Made by a program: the position numbers and the translations under genes
Source of the DNA: Streptomyces cavernae
GTDB taxonomy: Bacteria > Actinomycetota > Actinomycetes > Streptomycetales > Streptomycetaceae
Assembly (NCBI RefSeq): GCF_004023625.1
Contig: NZ_RPDJ01000011.1
Span: forward strand, 62,001-126,000
DNA: 64,000 bases
Reading direction: 5' to 3'
Part shown: positions 9,081 to 16,520 of the stretch, one piece after another
Numbering within the stretch: the stretch's first letter is position 1
Layout of the letters: every line of letters begins with the position of its first letter
Notes under the pieces: model-generated
What the model saw: only the letters and a program-made list of their open reading frames with translations
Database searches by the model: none
What the model was told of the DNA's origin: nothing

Positions 9081-9899
9081 GTGGCCGACCTCATCACCGT
9101 TGAGAACCCCGACGATCCGCGCCTGCGCGACTACACCGGCCTGACCGACGTGGAACTGCGCCGCAAGCGCGAGCCCGCCGAGGGGCTGTTCATCGCCGAG
9201 GGCGAGAAGGTCATCAGACGGGCGAAGGACGCCGGATACGAGATGCGTTCCATGCTGCTCTCCGCCAAGTGGGTCGACGTCATGCGCGACGTCATCGACG
9301 AACTCCCCGCCCCCGTCTACGCGGTCAGCCCGGAACTCGCCGAGCAGGTCACCGGTTACCACGTACACCGCGGCGCGCTCGCCTCCATGCAGCGCAAGCC
9401 GCTGCCCACCCCGGACGAACTGCTCAGGCCCGCGCGCCGGGTGGTCGTCATGGAGTCGGTCAACGACCACACCAACATCGGCGCGATCTTCCGCAGCGCC
9501 GCCGCACTCGGCATGGACGCGGTGCTGCTCTCACCGGACTGCGCGGACCCGCTCTACCGCCGCTCGGTGAAGGTCTCGATGGGAGCGGTCTTCTCGGTCC
9601 CGTACGCCCGCCTCGAAACCTGGCCCAAGGGCCTCGAGTCGGTCCGCGAGGCCGGGTTCACCCTGCTCGCGCTCACCCCCGACGAGAAGGCGAAGACCCT
9701 CGACGAGACGGCCCCGCACAAGATGGACCGGGTCGCGCTGATGCTCGGCGCGGAGGGCGACGGCCTGTCCACCCAGGCCCTGGTCGCGGCGGACGAATGG
9801 GTCCGCATCCCGATGGCCCACGGGGTCGACTCGCTCAACGTCGGCGCGGCGGCGGCGGTGGCGTTCTACGCGGTGGCGACGGGCAGGCCGCAGAGCTGA
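9081..9899 (+). CDS. TrmH/SpoU-family RNA 2'-O-methyltransferase
   Basis: A 272-aa SPOUT-class methyltransferase. All three SpoU motifs are present: motif 1 NDHTNIGAIFRSAAALGMDA, motif 2 RVALMLGAEGDGLS, motif 3 IPMAHGVDSLNVGAAAAVAF. The N-terminal 90 residues contain the small substrate-binding region (LFIAEGEKVIRRA) found in rRNA-type members. It should methylate a ribose 2'-OH in rRNA or tRNA using SAM; the target position cannot be inferred. The start is a GTG at 9081, with only a weak ribosome-binding site visible. It is followed by a tandem repeat array. Confidence 0.88.
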   Translation: MADLITVENPDDPRLRDYTGLTDVELRRKREPAEGLFIAEGEKVIRRAKDAGYEMRSMLLSAKWVDVMRDVIDELPAPVYAVSPELAEQVTGYHVHRGALASMQRKPLPTPDELLRPARRVVVMESVNDHTNIGAIFRSAAALGMDAVLLSPDCADPLYRRSVKVSMGAVFSVPYARLETWPKGLESVREAGFTLLALTPDEKAKTLDETAPHKMDRVALMLGAEGDGLSTQALVAADEWVRIPMAHGVDSLNVGAAAAVAFYAVATGRPQS

Positions 9900-9900
9900 G

Positions 9901-10024
9901 CTGCGCCGTGGAGGCTGTGGCGCCTCGGCCGCGGGGGCTGACTGCGCCCTGGAGGCTGTGGCGCCTCGGCCGCGGGGGCTGACTGCGCCCTGGAGGCTGG
10001 GGGCGCCTCGGCCGCGGGGCTGAG
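9901..10024 (+). repeat. three 41-base tandem repeats after the SpoU gene
   Basis: Units begin CTGCGCC(G/C)TGGAGGCTG at 9901, 9942 and 9983 and each ends GGCCGCGGGG(G)CTGA. A fourth, diverged unit starts at 10026. The first begins right after the methyltransferase stop codon. The remaining 10026-10215 holds two shorter CGTAAGGCCTGGCG copies and no gene. Each unit has a TGA at its end, so these are not coding repeats in the upstream frame. Confidence 0.85.
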
Positions 10025-10215
10025 CTGCGCCATAAGAGCCGGGGACGCCTTGGCTGTACCCCGTAAGGCCTGGCGTCGTAAGGCCTGGCGCCCCTGGCTC
10101 GGGGCTGTGTCGACCCGCTTGCTCGCCGCGCGATCCGGCCGCGTCCGGCGCGGGCGCGATCAACCACGGACGACCGCAGCAGCACACGCTCGTCACGGCC
10201 CCGAGATCTCCGCGG

Positions 10216-11580
10216 CTACTCCAGGGACAGCTGCTGAACGACATCCCTGCCGTCAGGCAGCCGCGACGATCCGTTGGCGGGCCCCTGGCACCCCTGGGCC
10301 GCCGCGATACCCAGCGCCACCAGCAGCGTCACCACCACGAACACGAAGAGGCGCTGCCGCAGCAGCCGGGGATTGGCGGGGCGGCGCCCCGCCCCCGTGG
10401 GCCGCGGCGCCGGGCGCCCCGAACCGCTGCGCGGAGCCGGCCGGCCCCCCGACGAGCGCGGCGGCGCGGGCCGGGACCCCGACCGGGCCGATGCGCCGCT
10501 ACGGGGCGCAGGAGTGCCGCTACGGGACGCCGGGGTGCCGCTACGGGATGCCGGGGTGCCGTTGCGCGGTGCCGGGGTGCCCCGAGTACTGCGCTGGGTG
10601 CGCTGAGCTCCCTTGGAGCCTTGGGTGCCCTGGCCGCCCTGGGTGCCCGGGGCGGCGCCCTGGGCCCCTTGGTCGTCGTAACGCTCCATACGGCCCGTGG
10701 GCCGGTCGGCCTCCAGCGAGCGCGGCGCGGGCGGACGCGGTGCGCCGAGCCCCTGTGCCTCCCGGGCCGCGATCTCCTTGAGGCGCATGGAGAGCTGCAG
10801 CGTGCTGGGCCGTTCCTCGGGGTCCTTCGCCAGGCAGGCGCGGACCAGCGGGGCGAGCGCGTCCGGTACACCGCGCAGCTGCGGCTCCTCGTGGACCACC
10901 CGGTAGAGCATCACCTCGGAACTGCCGTGTCCGAAGGGCGAGTCGGCGGTCGCCGCGTACGCGAGCGTGGCGCCGAGCGCGAACACGTCCGTGGCCGGGG
11001 TGACGGTGGCTCCCCGTACCTGCTCGGGCGCCAGGAAGCCGGGTGACCCGACGGCGGTGCCGACATGGGTGAGCGTGGAGGCCCCGGTGGCCCAGGCGAT
11101 GCCGAAGTCGATGATCCGCGGACCCTTCGGGGACAGCAGGATGTTCGACGGCTTCAGGTCCCGGTGGACGACACCCGCCTCGTGCACCGCGACCAGCCCC
11201 TCGGCGAGCGCGGACCCGATCGCGGCGACCTCGGTGGCCGCCAGCGTGCCGTCCTCGGCGACCTTGTCGTGCAGCGAGGGCCCGGGCACGTACTGCGTGG
11301 CGAACCACGGGCGCTCCGCCTCCAGATCGGCGGCCACGAGCCGTGCCGTGCACCCGCCCCGGATCCGCCTGGCCGCCGAGACCTCCCGCGCGAACCGCGA
11401 CCGGAACTCCTGATCCTCCGCCAGATCCGGCCGGATCACCTTGAGCGCGACCCGCTGGCCCCGCTTGTCGGATCCCAGGTAGACAACGCCCATCCCACCC
11501 TGGCCGAGTCGTCGGTGAAGCTTGAACGAGCCGACGACACGCGGGTCCTCGCGCCGCAGGCGCATCATCGCCATGTCCAT
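10216..11580 (-). CDS. membrane-anchored Hanks-type serine/threonine protein kinase
   Basis: A 454-aa kinase read from the ATG at 11580 (MDMAMMRLRREDPRVVGSF); the frame is open to a GTG at 11610. Kinase motifs appear in order: glycine loop GQGGMGVVYLG, lysine in VALKVIRP, catalytic loop HRDLKPSNILL, DFGIA, activation-segment APEQVRG. After the kinase (to about residue 270) comes a Pro/Arg/Gly/Thr-rich linker with GTPASRS repeats, one transmembrane helix (LFVFVVVTLLVALGIAAA) and a short external tail with no PASTA or other sensor domain. It is divergent from the small ORFs upstream. The role is unknown; signalling from the envelope is inferred. Confidence 0.92.
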   Translation of the reverse strand: MDMAMMRLRREDPRVVGSFKLHRRLGQGGMGVVYLGSDKRGQRVALKVIRPDLAEDQEFRSRFAREVSAARRIRGGCTARLVAADLEAERPWFATQYVPGPSLHDKVAEDGTLAATEVAAIGSALAEGLVAVHEAGVVHRDLKPSNILLSPKGPRIIDFGIAWATGASTLTHVGTAVGSPGFLAPEQVRGATVTPATDVFALGATLAYAATADSPFGHGSSEVMLYRVVHEEPQLRGVPDALAPLVRACLAKDPEERPSTLQLSMRLKEIAAREAQGLGAPRPPAPRSLEADRPTGRMERYDDQGAQGAAPGTQGGQGTQGSKGAQRTQRSTRGTPAPRNGTPASRSGTPASRSGTPAPRSGASARSGSRPAPPRSSGGRPAPRSGSGRPAPRPTGAGRRPANPRLLRQRLFVFVVVTLLVALGIAAAQGCQGPANGSSRLPDGRDVVQQLSLE

Positions 11581-11714
11581 CCCCGCTGCCCGGTCCGTGT
11601 GACGAGCCACAGCTTACGTTTCCACGGCCGGGCGCGCGCAGAGGCCGCGCCCTCAGGTACCCATCGATTGTCAGTGCCCGGTGCCAAAATTGAAAGGAGG
11701 TCAGGGGCTCGCGG

Positions 11715-11786
11715 ATGCAGGCCATTTGCTGTCGTGGGGGTGCCCAACCGCCCGCCGTAGAAGGGGGATTGGATCGTGAGGCGTGA
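11715..11786 (+). CDS. possible 23-codon ORF behind a near-perfect Shine-Dalgarno
   Basis: AAAGGAGGT at 11694-11702, one of the strongest ribosome-binding sites in the window, lies 12 bases before an ATG that would encode a 23-aa peptide starting MQAICCRGG. The spacing is long, so the site may serve a different start. The reading frame overlaps the next small ORF by 11 bases. No homologue is recognised; this may be a leader peptide or chance. Confidence 0.2.
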   Translation: MQAICCRGGAQPPAVEGGLDREA

Positions 11787-11898
11787 TCGCGCCGAGTTCG
11801 CCGTGGTCACGGGGGACAGGACACGCACCTACGAGGTGATCGCGAGCCGGCCGCCCGCCGCGTGGCGACGGCGGTCCGTACTGGAGTGGTGGAAGTGA
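11776..11898 (+). CDS. possible 40-aa basic small protein
   Basis: GTG at 11776, preceded by AGGGGG at 11762-11767 and overlapping the preceding mini-ORF. The 40-aa product is basic and tryptophan-containing (VRRDRAEFAVVTGDRTRTYE, ending RRRSVLEWWK). Codon third positions are mostly G/C, as in real genes here. No family is recognised. It lies between the divergent kinase gene and a leader-like region. Confidence 0.3.
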   Translation: MRRDRAEFAVVTGDRTRTYEVIASRPPAAWRRRSVLEWWK

Positions 11899-12000
11899 GC
11901 GAAGTCACTCGGCGGGGGTCCCTGTCGGGGCAAGCCGGGCGTCCCTTCCGGGAAGACCCCGAGACCTAGGACTTCGTCTCCACCCAGGGGAGTACACGGC

Positions 12001-12075
12001 GTGCGATCGGTCATCCTCGGGGAGGCCCGGCAATCGGTACGAGGGCATGACGACCGGCGCGGGTCCCGCGCCTAG
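12001..12075 (+). CDS. possible 24-codon leader peptide
   Basis: GGGGAG at 11987-11992 sits eight bases before a GTG that opens a 24-aa frame (VRSVILGEARQSVRGHDDRR, then GSRA) ending with TAG at 12073. The stop is five bases from the start of an inverted repeat that ends in a T run. This is the arrangement expected of a leader peptide, but there is no run of one amino acid to suggest an effector. Confidence 0.25.
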   Translation: MRSVILGEARQSVRGHDDRRGSRA

Positions 12076-12079
12076 ATTT

Positions 12080-12152
12080 GATGTCAAGCGGCGGGTGCAG
12101 CACTCGTCCCCCGAGGTCAGACACTCGCCGCTCCCACAACATCAGATTTTTT
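12080..12152 (+). promoter_or_regulatory. stem-loop followed by T6, upstream of a small membrane protein (attenuator-like)
   Basis: Outer arms GATGT (12080-12084) and ACATC (12139-12143) pair, then AGCGGCG (12087-12093) with CGCCGCT (12126-12132), then CTCG (12103-12106) with CGAG (12112-12115). Immediately after comes CAGATTTTTTCGG with six T at 12147-12152, rare in this G+C-rich sequence. That resembles an intrinsic terminator lying between a possible leader ORF and the gene at 12178. Interior mismatches make the fold uncertain. Confidence 0.4.
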
Positions 12153-12177
12153 CGGAAGAACGGTCGGGAGAGGGACC

Positions 12178-12384
12178 ATGGCGGACACGGCACCGCGGAC
12201 GATGATCCGCACACGAGGACGCAGGGCGTACGCCGCGTTCGGTACCCGCCGGTCCGGTCAGCGCCACCCGCTGGTGGCCACGGCCATGGTGCTTCCCCTG
12301 GCGACCCTGCTGATAGCCGTCTTCGGCGGCTGGGACGCGGTGGTCACACAAGCGTCGTCCGTGGGCGTGATGCTGGGGCGCTGA
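12178..12384 (+). CDS. small single-pass membrane protein, unknown function
   Basis: A 68-aa protein. A basic N-terminus (RTRGRRAYAAFGTRRSGQR) is followed by one hydrophobic helix, HPLVATAMVLPLATLLIAVF, and a short outer tail, so the N-terminus is probably cytoplasmic. The ATG at 12178 has GGGAGAGGGA just upstream, a clear ribosome-binding site. It is preceded by the attenuator-like stem-loop and followed by a strong terminator, so it forms its own transcription unit. No family is recognised. Confidence 0.6.
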   Translation: MADTAPRTMIRTRGRRAYAAFGTRRSGQRHPLVATAMVLPLATLLIAVFGGWDAVVTQASSVGVMLGR

Positions 12385-12470
12385 GCGGCGACCCCAGGCC
12401 CGGAAGAGCGGTCCGGGCGGGGACATCCGGCCATGAAACCCCGTGGGGACGGGGGTGCGGCGGACGGCAC

Positions 12471-12506
12471 AAACGCTCGCGCAGCTGGGGAGCTGCGCGA
12501 GCGTTT
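12471..12506. terminator. strong intrinsic terminator
   Basis: Perfect 16-base stem AAACGCTCGCGCAGCT / AGCTGCGCGAGCGTTT with a GGGG loop, followed by ACTTTTG. It ends the small membrane protein gene and insulates the phosphotransferase gene at 12585. Confidence 0.9.
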
Positions 12507-12584
12507 ACTTTTGTGCCCGGCCCGCGGTGTGCCAGCGCCCGCCGCGTACGCTCACTCGGACGTCCGGCTTCGTCTGGGGGACCC

Positions 12585-14288
12585 ATGACCGCACACGTGC
12601 TGCCCGCACTCACCGCCCGGGCCCGGCGCGCGGCGCACCCCGACGACGCACCCTGCGGCTGCCCCGCCCAGAACGGCACCCTCGCCGACCGCACCGACGG
12701 AACGGTGGTCCGCCACGGCGACACGGTGGCCAAGGCCCACGGCCCCGACAGCGACCACGAGGAACTGGCACTGCGGCTCGCGGTGGCGGTGTGCCTGGGC
12801 ACGGAGGCGGCGCAGCGTCCGGACAACCCGCCACTCCCGAGGGAGACCGGCCCCGCCGTCACCCACCTCGTACCCGGGACCGCCTCGCCCGGCTCCGCCT
12901 CGCAGGTGGGCGCACCCTCCATCGCCGCCGACGCCGCCGCTGACACCGTCGGTGCGGTTTCGGTTTCGCCGAACGGCGCGACGCCGACCGGCCCCGGCAC
13001 CACCCGACCGAACGACGCGTCCTCGCCCGCCCCAGGAGTCGCCCCACCGGCCGGGCCCCGGGACGGATCCACGCCCCCAGCGGCGGGTCCCGGACCCCTC
13101 GCGGCGGGACCTACGGTTCCTGCGGCGGGCCCCAAGGTTTCTCCGACGGGTCCCGGGCCCCTTGCGGCGGGTTCTGCGGTTCCTGCGGCGCGTCCGGCGC
13201 CCCTTGCGGAGGGCCTTACGGTCCCTGCGGCGGGTCCCACGGTTTCTCCGGGGGGTCTCACGCTTCCTCCTGCGGGTCCCACGTACTCCCGGGCGGATCC
13301 CGCCCCTCCTCCTGCGGGTCGCACGGTCTCCCCGGCGGATCCCGCCCCTCCTCCTGCGGGTCGCACGGTCTCCCCGGCGGATCCCGCCCCTCCTCCTGCG
13401 GGTCCCACGGTCTCCCCGGCGGATCCCGCCCCTCCTCCTGCGGGTCCCACGGTCTCCCCGGCGGATCCCGCCCCTCCTCCGACGACCCCGACGCCCCCGC
13501 CGGGAAACCCAACCCCGCCGGCCACCCTCGTACACCCTTCCCCCCGCGCCATCTTCCTCCCGCCCCTCCACCCCACCCTGGCCGATCTCCATGGGCGCCC
13601 GGTCACCTTCTGGCCCTACGGCTCTCCGGTCGACCGTGACGACCCCGAGGCCGCTCCCTGGGAGGCCGCCGGGGAGCTGGTCGCCCGGTTGCACCGGGTG
13701 CCGGTCGGCGAGCTGCCCTCCGCGCCGGCGCGGCTGCCGACGATGCGGGGGCCGCTGAAGGCGGCGCGGGCCGTCGCACGGTTGCGTGCGGTGGGAGCGC
13801 ACCCCGCAGCGGTGCCGGTGCTGCAGGCCTGGGAGGTGCTGCCCGCCTGGGCGCGCGCCGAGGCCCCGATGCCGTACGCGGACACCCTCTGCCACGGCGA
13901 TCTGCACCTCGGCCAACTCGTGAGGTACCCCGCACGAACCGGGCCCTGGCTGCTCATCGACATCGACGACCTGGGGCTCGGCGTCCCCGCGTGGGATCTC
14001 GCGCGCCCCGCCGCCTGGTTCGCCTGCGGTCTGCTCCCGCCCGACGAATGGCTCCGCTTCCTCACCGCCTACCAGCGTTCCGGCGGCCCGGCCGTGCCCG
14101 CGGACGGCGACCCCTGGCCCGCCCTGGACGTCCCGGCCCGTGCGCTGACGGTGCAGACCGCGGCCCTGGCCATAGCCAAGTCGGTGACCGCGGGCCGTGA
14201 CCTGGACGAAGTCGAACAGGCCGTGATCGACACGTGTGACCGAATGGGCACCATCCCGCCCCAGTTGACGCGGACTTTCCCGAAGTAA
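12585..14288 (+). CDS. aminoglycoside-phosphotransferase-fold protein with a large Pro/Ala-rich insertion
   Basis: A 567-aa protein from the ATG at 12585 (MTAHVLPALTARARRAAHPD); the frame is open far upstream but a terminator intervenes. The N-lobe start (GTVVRHGDTVAKAHGPDSDH) and the C-lobe (IFLPPLHPTLADLHGRPVTF, then CHGDLHLGQLV and LLIDIDDLGLGVPAWDLARP) are APH-type, with catalytic Asp in HGD and metal-binding DxD. The usual HGDxxxxN Asn is Gln. Between about residues 90 and 310 the N-lobe is interrupted by low-complexity GPTVSPADPAPPPA sequence encoded by a minisatellite. Family members are typically about 300-370 aa, so the insertion accounts for the excess. Substrate unknown. Confidence 0.8.
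   Translation: MTAHVLPALTARARRAAHPDDAPCGCPAQNGTLADRTDGTVVRHGDTVAKAHGPDSDHEELALRLAVAVCLGTEAAQRPDNPPLPRETGPAVTHLVPGTASPGSASQVGAPSIAADAAADTVGAVSVSPNGATPTGPGTTRPNDASSPAPGVAPPAGPRDGSTPPAAGPGPLAAGPTVPAAGPKVSPTGPGPLAAGSAVPAARPAPLAEGLTVPAAGPTVSPGGLTLPPAGPTYSRADPAPPPAGRTVSPADPAPPPAGRTVSPADPAPPPAGPTVSPADPAPPPAGPTVSPADPAPPPTTPTPPPGNPTPPATLVHPSPRAIFLPPLHPTLADLHGRPVTFWPYGSPVDRDDPEAAPWEAAGELVARLHRVPVGELPSAPARLPTMRGPLKAARAVARLRAVGAHPAAVPVLQAWEVLPAWARAEAPMPYADTLCHGDLHLGQLVRYPARTGPWLLIDIDDLGLGVPAWDLARPAAWFACGLLPPDEWLRFLTAYQRSGGPAVPADGDPWPALDVPARALTVQTAALAIAKSVTAGRDLDEVEQAVIDTCDRMGTIPPQLTRTFPK
13292..13480 (+). repeat. 42-base minisatellite within the phosphotransferase gene
   Basis: Units of 42 bases start GGCGGATCCCGCCCCTCCTC at 13292, 13334, 13376, 13418 and 13460 (the last partial). 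Each encodes 14 residues, PADPAPPPAG(R/P)TVS. Upstream (13080-13290) are older degenerate copies encoding AAGP/VPAAGPTV. The unit length preserves frame. Each GGCGGATCCCGCC core is itself nearly palindromic. Confidence 0.92.
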
Positions 14289-14357
14289 GGTGCAACCGAC
14301 CATGTGCCGGGCAGTGTCTGTCCTGGCGTAGCCACCGACCGGCGAGGAGAGCCGACC

Positions 14358-14651
14358 ATGCAGTGTCCGAAGTGCCATGCGCCGATGCACACGTACAACC
14401 GCAACGGCGTCCAAATCGAGCAGTGCAGCGGCTGTCGCGGCATCTTCCTCGACTACGGCGAGCTGGAGGCGCTCACCCGTCTCGAGTCCCAGTATTCGCA
14501 GCATGTTCCGCCGCCGCCGGCCCCGCCGGCCTACCCCGCGGCGCCGGCGCCCGCCTGGGGCGCCCCGCACCACGGCGGCGGTCACCACGGGGGCCATCAC
14601 GGTGGTCACCACCGCCACCAGAGCTTCGGCCACATGCTGTTCTCCAGCTGA
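14358..14651 (+). CDS. small zinc-finger protein (zf-TFIIB type) with His-rich tail
   Basis: A 97-aa protein. MQCPKCHAPM and QIEQCSGCRGIFLDYGELE form a CxxC...CxxC zinc knuckle of the TFIIB-like zf family; the middle is Pro/Ala-rich and the tail is HHGGGHHGGHHGGHHRHQ, which should bind metal. The ATG at 14358 follows GGCGAGGAG. It has its own terminator downstream. Function is unknown; metal handling or protein interaction is possible. Confidence 0.85.
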   Translation: MQCPKCHAPMHTYNRNGVQIEQCSGCRGIFLDYGELEALTRLESQYSQHVPPPPAPPAYPAAPAPAWGAPHHGGGHHGGHHGGHHRHQSFGHMLFSS

Positions 14652-14683
14652 GCCGCGCACTGCCGCCGAAGCGCGCACACGAA

Positions 14684-14719
14684 GAAGCCCCCGGCCGTAT
14701 GGAGACGGCCGGGGGCTTC
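14684..14719. terminator. bidirectional intrinsic terminator
   Basis: 15-base perfect stem GAAGCCCCCGGCCGT / ACGGCCGGGGGCTTC with an ATGGAG loop. It lies between the zinc-protein gene (+) and the end of the tRNA array (-), and can serve both. Confidence 0.85.
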
Positions 14720-14726
14720 CGGTGTG

Positions 14727-14798
14727 TGGACGATACTGGGATTGAACCAGTGACCTCTTCCGTGTCAGGGAAGCGCTCTCCCGCTGAGCTAATCGTCC
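14727..14798 (-). tRNA. tRNA-Val(GAC), copy 3 of the array
   Basis: Cloverleaf on the minus strand: acceptor GGACGAT/ATCGTCC, anticodon arm CTTCC-CTGACAC-GGAAG with anticodon GAC, T-arm ACTGG-TTCAATC-CCAGT, discriminator A. CCA is not encoded. The last gene before the terminator. Confidence 0.95.
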
Positions 14799-14832
14799 TC
14801 GGGACCACGACCCGAGGGGCGTGGGCGGTACG

Positions 14833-14904
14833 TGCGCGATACTGGGATTGAACCAGTGACCTCTTCCGTGTCAGGGAAGCGCTCTCCCGCTGAGCTAATC
14901 GCGC
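14833..14904 (-). tRNA. tRNA-Val(GAC), copy 2 of the array
   Basis: Identical to the flanking copies except for compensatory changes in the acceptor stem (GCGCGAT/ATCGCGC instead of GGACGAT/ATCGTCC), so the stem is maintained. Anticodon GAC, discriminator A. Confidence 0.95.
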
Positions 14905-14956
14905 GAGACGAAGCCCGGCGGCCCGTGAGCAGTGCTCCGGATCCCCCCGGCCTCAG

Positions 14957-15028
14957 TGGACGATACTGGGATTGAACCAGTGACCTCTTCCGTGTCAGGG
15001 AAGCGCTCTCCCGCTGAGCTAATCGTCC
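14957..15028 (-). tRNA. tRNA-Val(GAC), copy 1 of the array
   Basis: Same sequence as the copy at 14727, anticodon GAC, discriminator A. It starts only four bases after the tRNA-Cys 3' end, so the two must be processed from one transcript. Confidence 0.95.
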
Positions 15029-15032
15029 TTGG

Positions 15033-15103
15033 AGGTGGAGACGGGATTTGAACCCGTGTAGACGGCTTTGCAGGCCGTTGCCTCGCCTCTCGGCCACTCC
15101 ACC
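15033..15103 (-). tRNA. tRNA-Cys(GCA)
   Basis: Minus-strand cloverleaf with acceptor GGTGGAG/CTCCACC, anticodon loop CTGCAAA (anticodon GCA), T-arm CGGG-TTCAAAT-CCCG and discriminator U, the expected identity base for cysteine. Confidence 0.95.
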
Positions 15104-15142
15104 AAGGAGCTTGCGGGGGTTCGGGAAGATCCCCCACGTCCG

Positions 15143-15215
15143 AGCGGACGACCAGGTTCGAACTGGCGACCTCAACCTTGGCAAGGTTGCGCTCTACCAA
15201 CTGAGCTACGTCCGC
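15143..15215 (-). tRNA. tRNA-Gly(GCC)
   Basis: Minus-strand cloverleaf with acceptor GCGGACG/CGTCCGC, anticodon arm with TTGCCAA (anticodon GCC), and discriminator U. First gene of the Gly-Cys-Val-Val-Val array. Confidence 0.95.
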
Positions 15216-15257
15216 TTGTCGTTTCCGCTTCGCTTACGCGTCGCGGCGACGTGTTGA

Positions 15258-15285
15258 ACTCTAGCGGATTCCGGTGCCAGTACAA
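15258..15285 (-). promoter_or_regulatory. vegetative promoter of the tRNA array
   Basis: On the minus strand TTGTAC (15285-15280), 16 bases, then TAGAGT (15263-15258): close to the HrdB consensus. It lies 43 bases upstream of tRNA-Gly and is the only good promoter before the array. Confidence 0.75.
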
Positions 15286-15371
15286 AAACGCGTTTGTGCA
15301 GCGTGCTGCCCTGCGTGCGGTCCAGGACACACTTCGGGCACCCGCCGGTGACCCGCCCTACACTCGGCTCC

Positions 15372-16520
15372 GTGCCCGACTTCCCAGCTCTCGCCCGTTT
15401 CGGCGGTCGTCTCGCGACCGGCCTCCTCGACGTCACGGACGATCCGGCGGCCCTCGACTCCGAGGGATTCTGGGCCGTCGCCGCCGACTTCGAGGGCCGC
15501 CTGGTATGCGCCCGCTTCGGCGAGATCCGCTCCGCGCCGACGCCCCTTCCCGCGGGCAACGGCACCGGTGTCCGAGGCCCTGCGGGTGTCAGCGGCGGTT
15601 CCGGTCTCGGTCTCGGTGGCGGTGGCGGTGGCGGGACCGCGGGGCGCTGGCGCGGACCCGCGGTCGGCGACTGGACGTCCTCCCTCGATCGCGCTGCGTA
15701 CACATCGGGTGTACGGCGGATCCGTGGGCACATCGCGGCGGGGGACGTCTACCAGGCCAACCTCTGTCGAGTGCTCTCCGCGCCGATCGGCCCCGACGCC
15801 GACGTGGACGCCCTGACCGCACTGCTCGCCCGCGGCAACCCGGCTCCGTACGCAGGAACGATTCGCCTGCCGCAGCACGGTGTCGAGATCGCCACCGCGT
15901 CCCCGGAACTCTTCCTGCGCCGCACGGGCCGTACCGTCGAGTCGGGCCCCATCAAGGGCACCGGGCGCACCGAGGCCGACCTCCTGGAGAAGGACCACGC
16001 CGAGAACGTGATGATCGTGGACCTGGTCCGCAACGACATCGGCCGGGTCTGCGCCACCGGAACCGTAACGGTGCCCGAGTTGTGCGTGGTGGAGAAGCAC
16101 CCGGGCCTGGTCCACCTCGTCTCCACGGTCCGCGGTGAACTCTTCGAGGGCGCGGGCTGGCCCGAACTGCTCGCCGCGGCCTTTCCCCCGGGCTCCGTCA
16201 CCGGCGCCCCCAAGTCCAGCGCGCTGCGCATCATCCAGGCCCTGGAGACCGCGCCCCGGGGCCCGTACTGCGGCGGCATCGGCTGGGTCGACGCCGACCG
16301 GGGCACCGGCGAGCTGGCCGTCGGCATCCGCACGTTCTGGATTGACCGGACCGCCCGGGGCGCGGCCGTCCTGCGTTTCGGTACCGGCGCAGGCATCACC
16401 TGGGGCTCGGACCCGGAGCAGGAGTGGCTGGAGACCGAACTGAAGGCCGCCCGGCTGCTCGCGGTAGCGTCGGGGGAGTACAAGGGGGAGCAGGACGCGA
16501 GTGGAGGGACCGTTACGTGA
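15372..16520 (+). CDS. pabB: aminodeoxychorismate synthase component I
   Basis: A 382-aa chorismate-binding enzyme. The core has the family motifs DVYQANLCRVLSA, SPELFLRRTGRTVESGPIKG, IVDLVRNDIGRVC, SVTGAPKSSALRIIQALE and CGGIGWVD. It converts chorismate with ammonia or glutamine to aminodeoxychorismate for folate. Assignment to PabB rather than TrpE rests on the overlapping pabC. The start is the GTG at 15372; residues about 73-88 are a Gly-rich stretch containing GGGGGGG, probably an expanded loop. No glutamine amidotransferase partner is in the window. It overlaps pabC by four bases (GTGA). Confidence 0.88.
   Translation: MPDFPALARFGGRLATGLLDVTDDPAALDSEGFWAVAADFEGRLVCARFGEIRSAPTPLPAGNGTGVRGPAGVSGGSGLGLGGGGGGGTAGRWRGPAVGDWTSSLDRAAYTSGVRRIRGHIAAGDVYQANLCRVLSAPIGPDADVDALTALLARGNPAPYAGTIRLPQHGVEIATASPELFLRRTGRTVESGPIKGTGRTEADLLEKDHAENVMIVDLVRNDIGRVCATGTVTVPELCVVEKHPGLVHLVSTVRGELFEGAGWPELLAAAFPPGSVTGAPKSSALRIIQALETAPRGPYCGGIGWVDADRGTGELAVGIRTFWIDRTARGAAVLRFGTGAGITWGSDPEQEWLETELKAARLLAVASGEYKGEQDASGGTVT

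Noticed and set aside
12078..12584. An N-terminal extension of the phosphotransferase back to 12078
   Set aside because: It would cross a perfect terminator hairpin and another small gene, and has no family similarity; ATG 12585 fits the family start.
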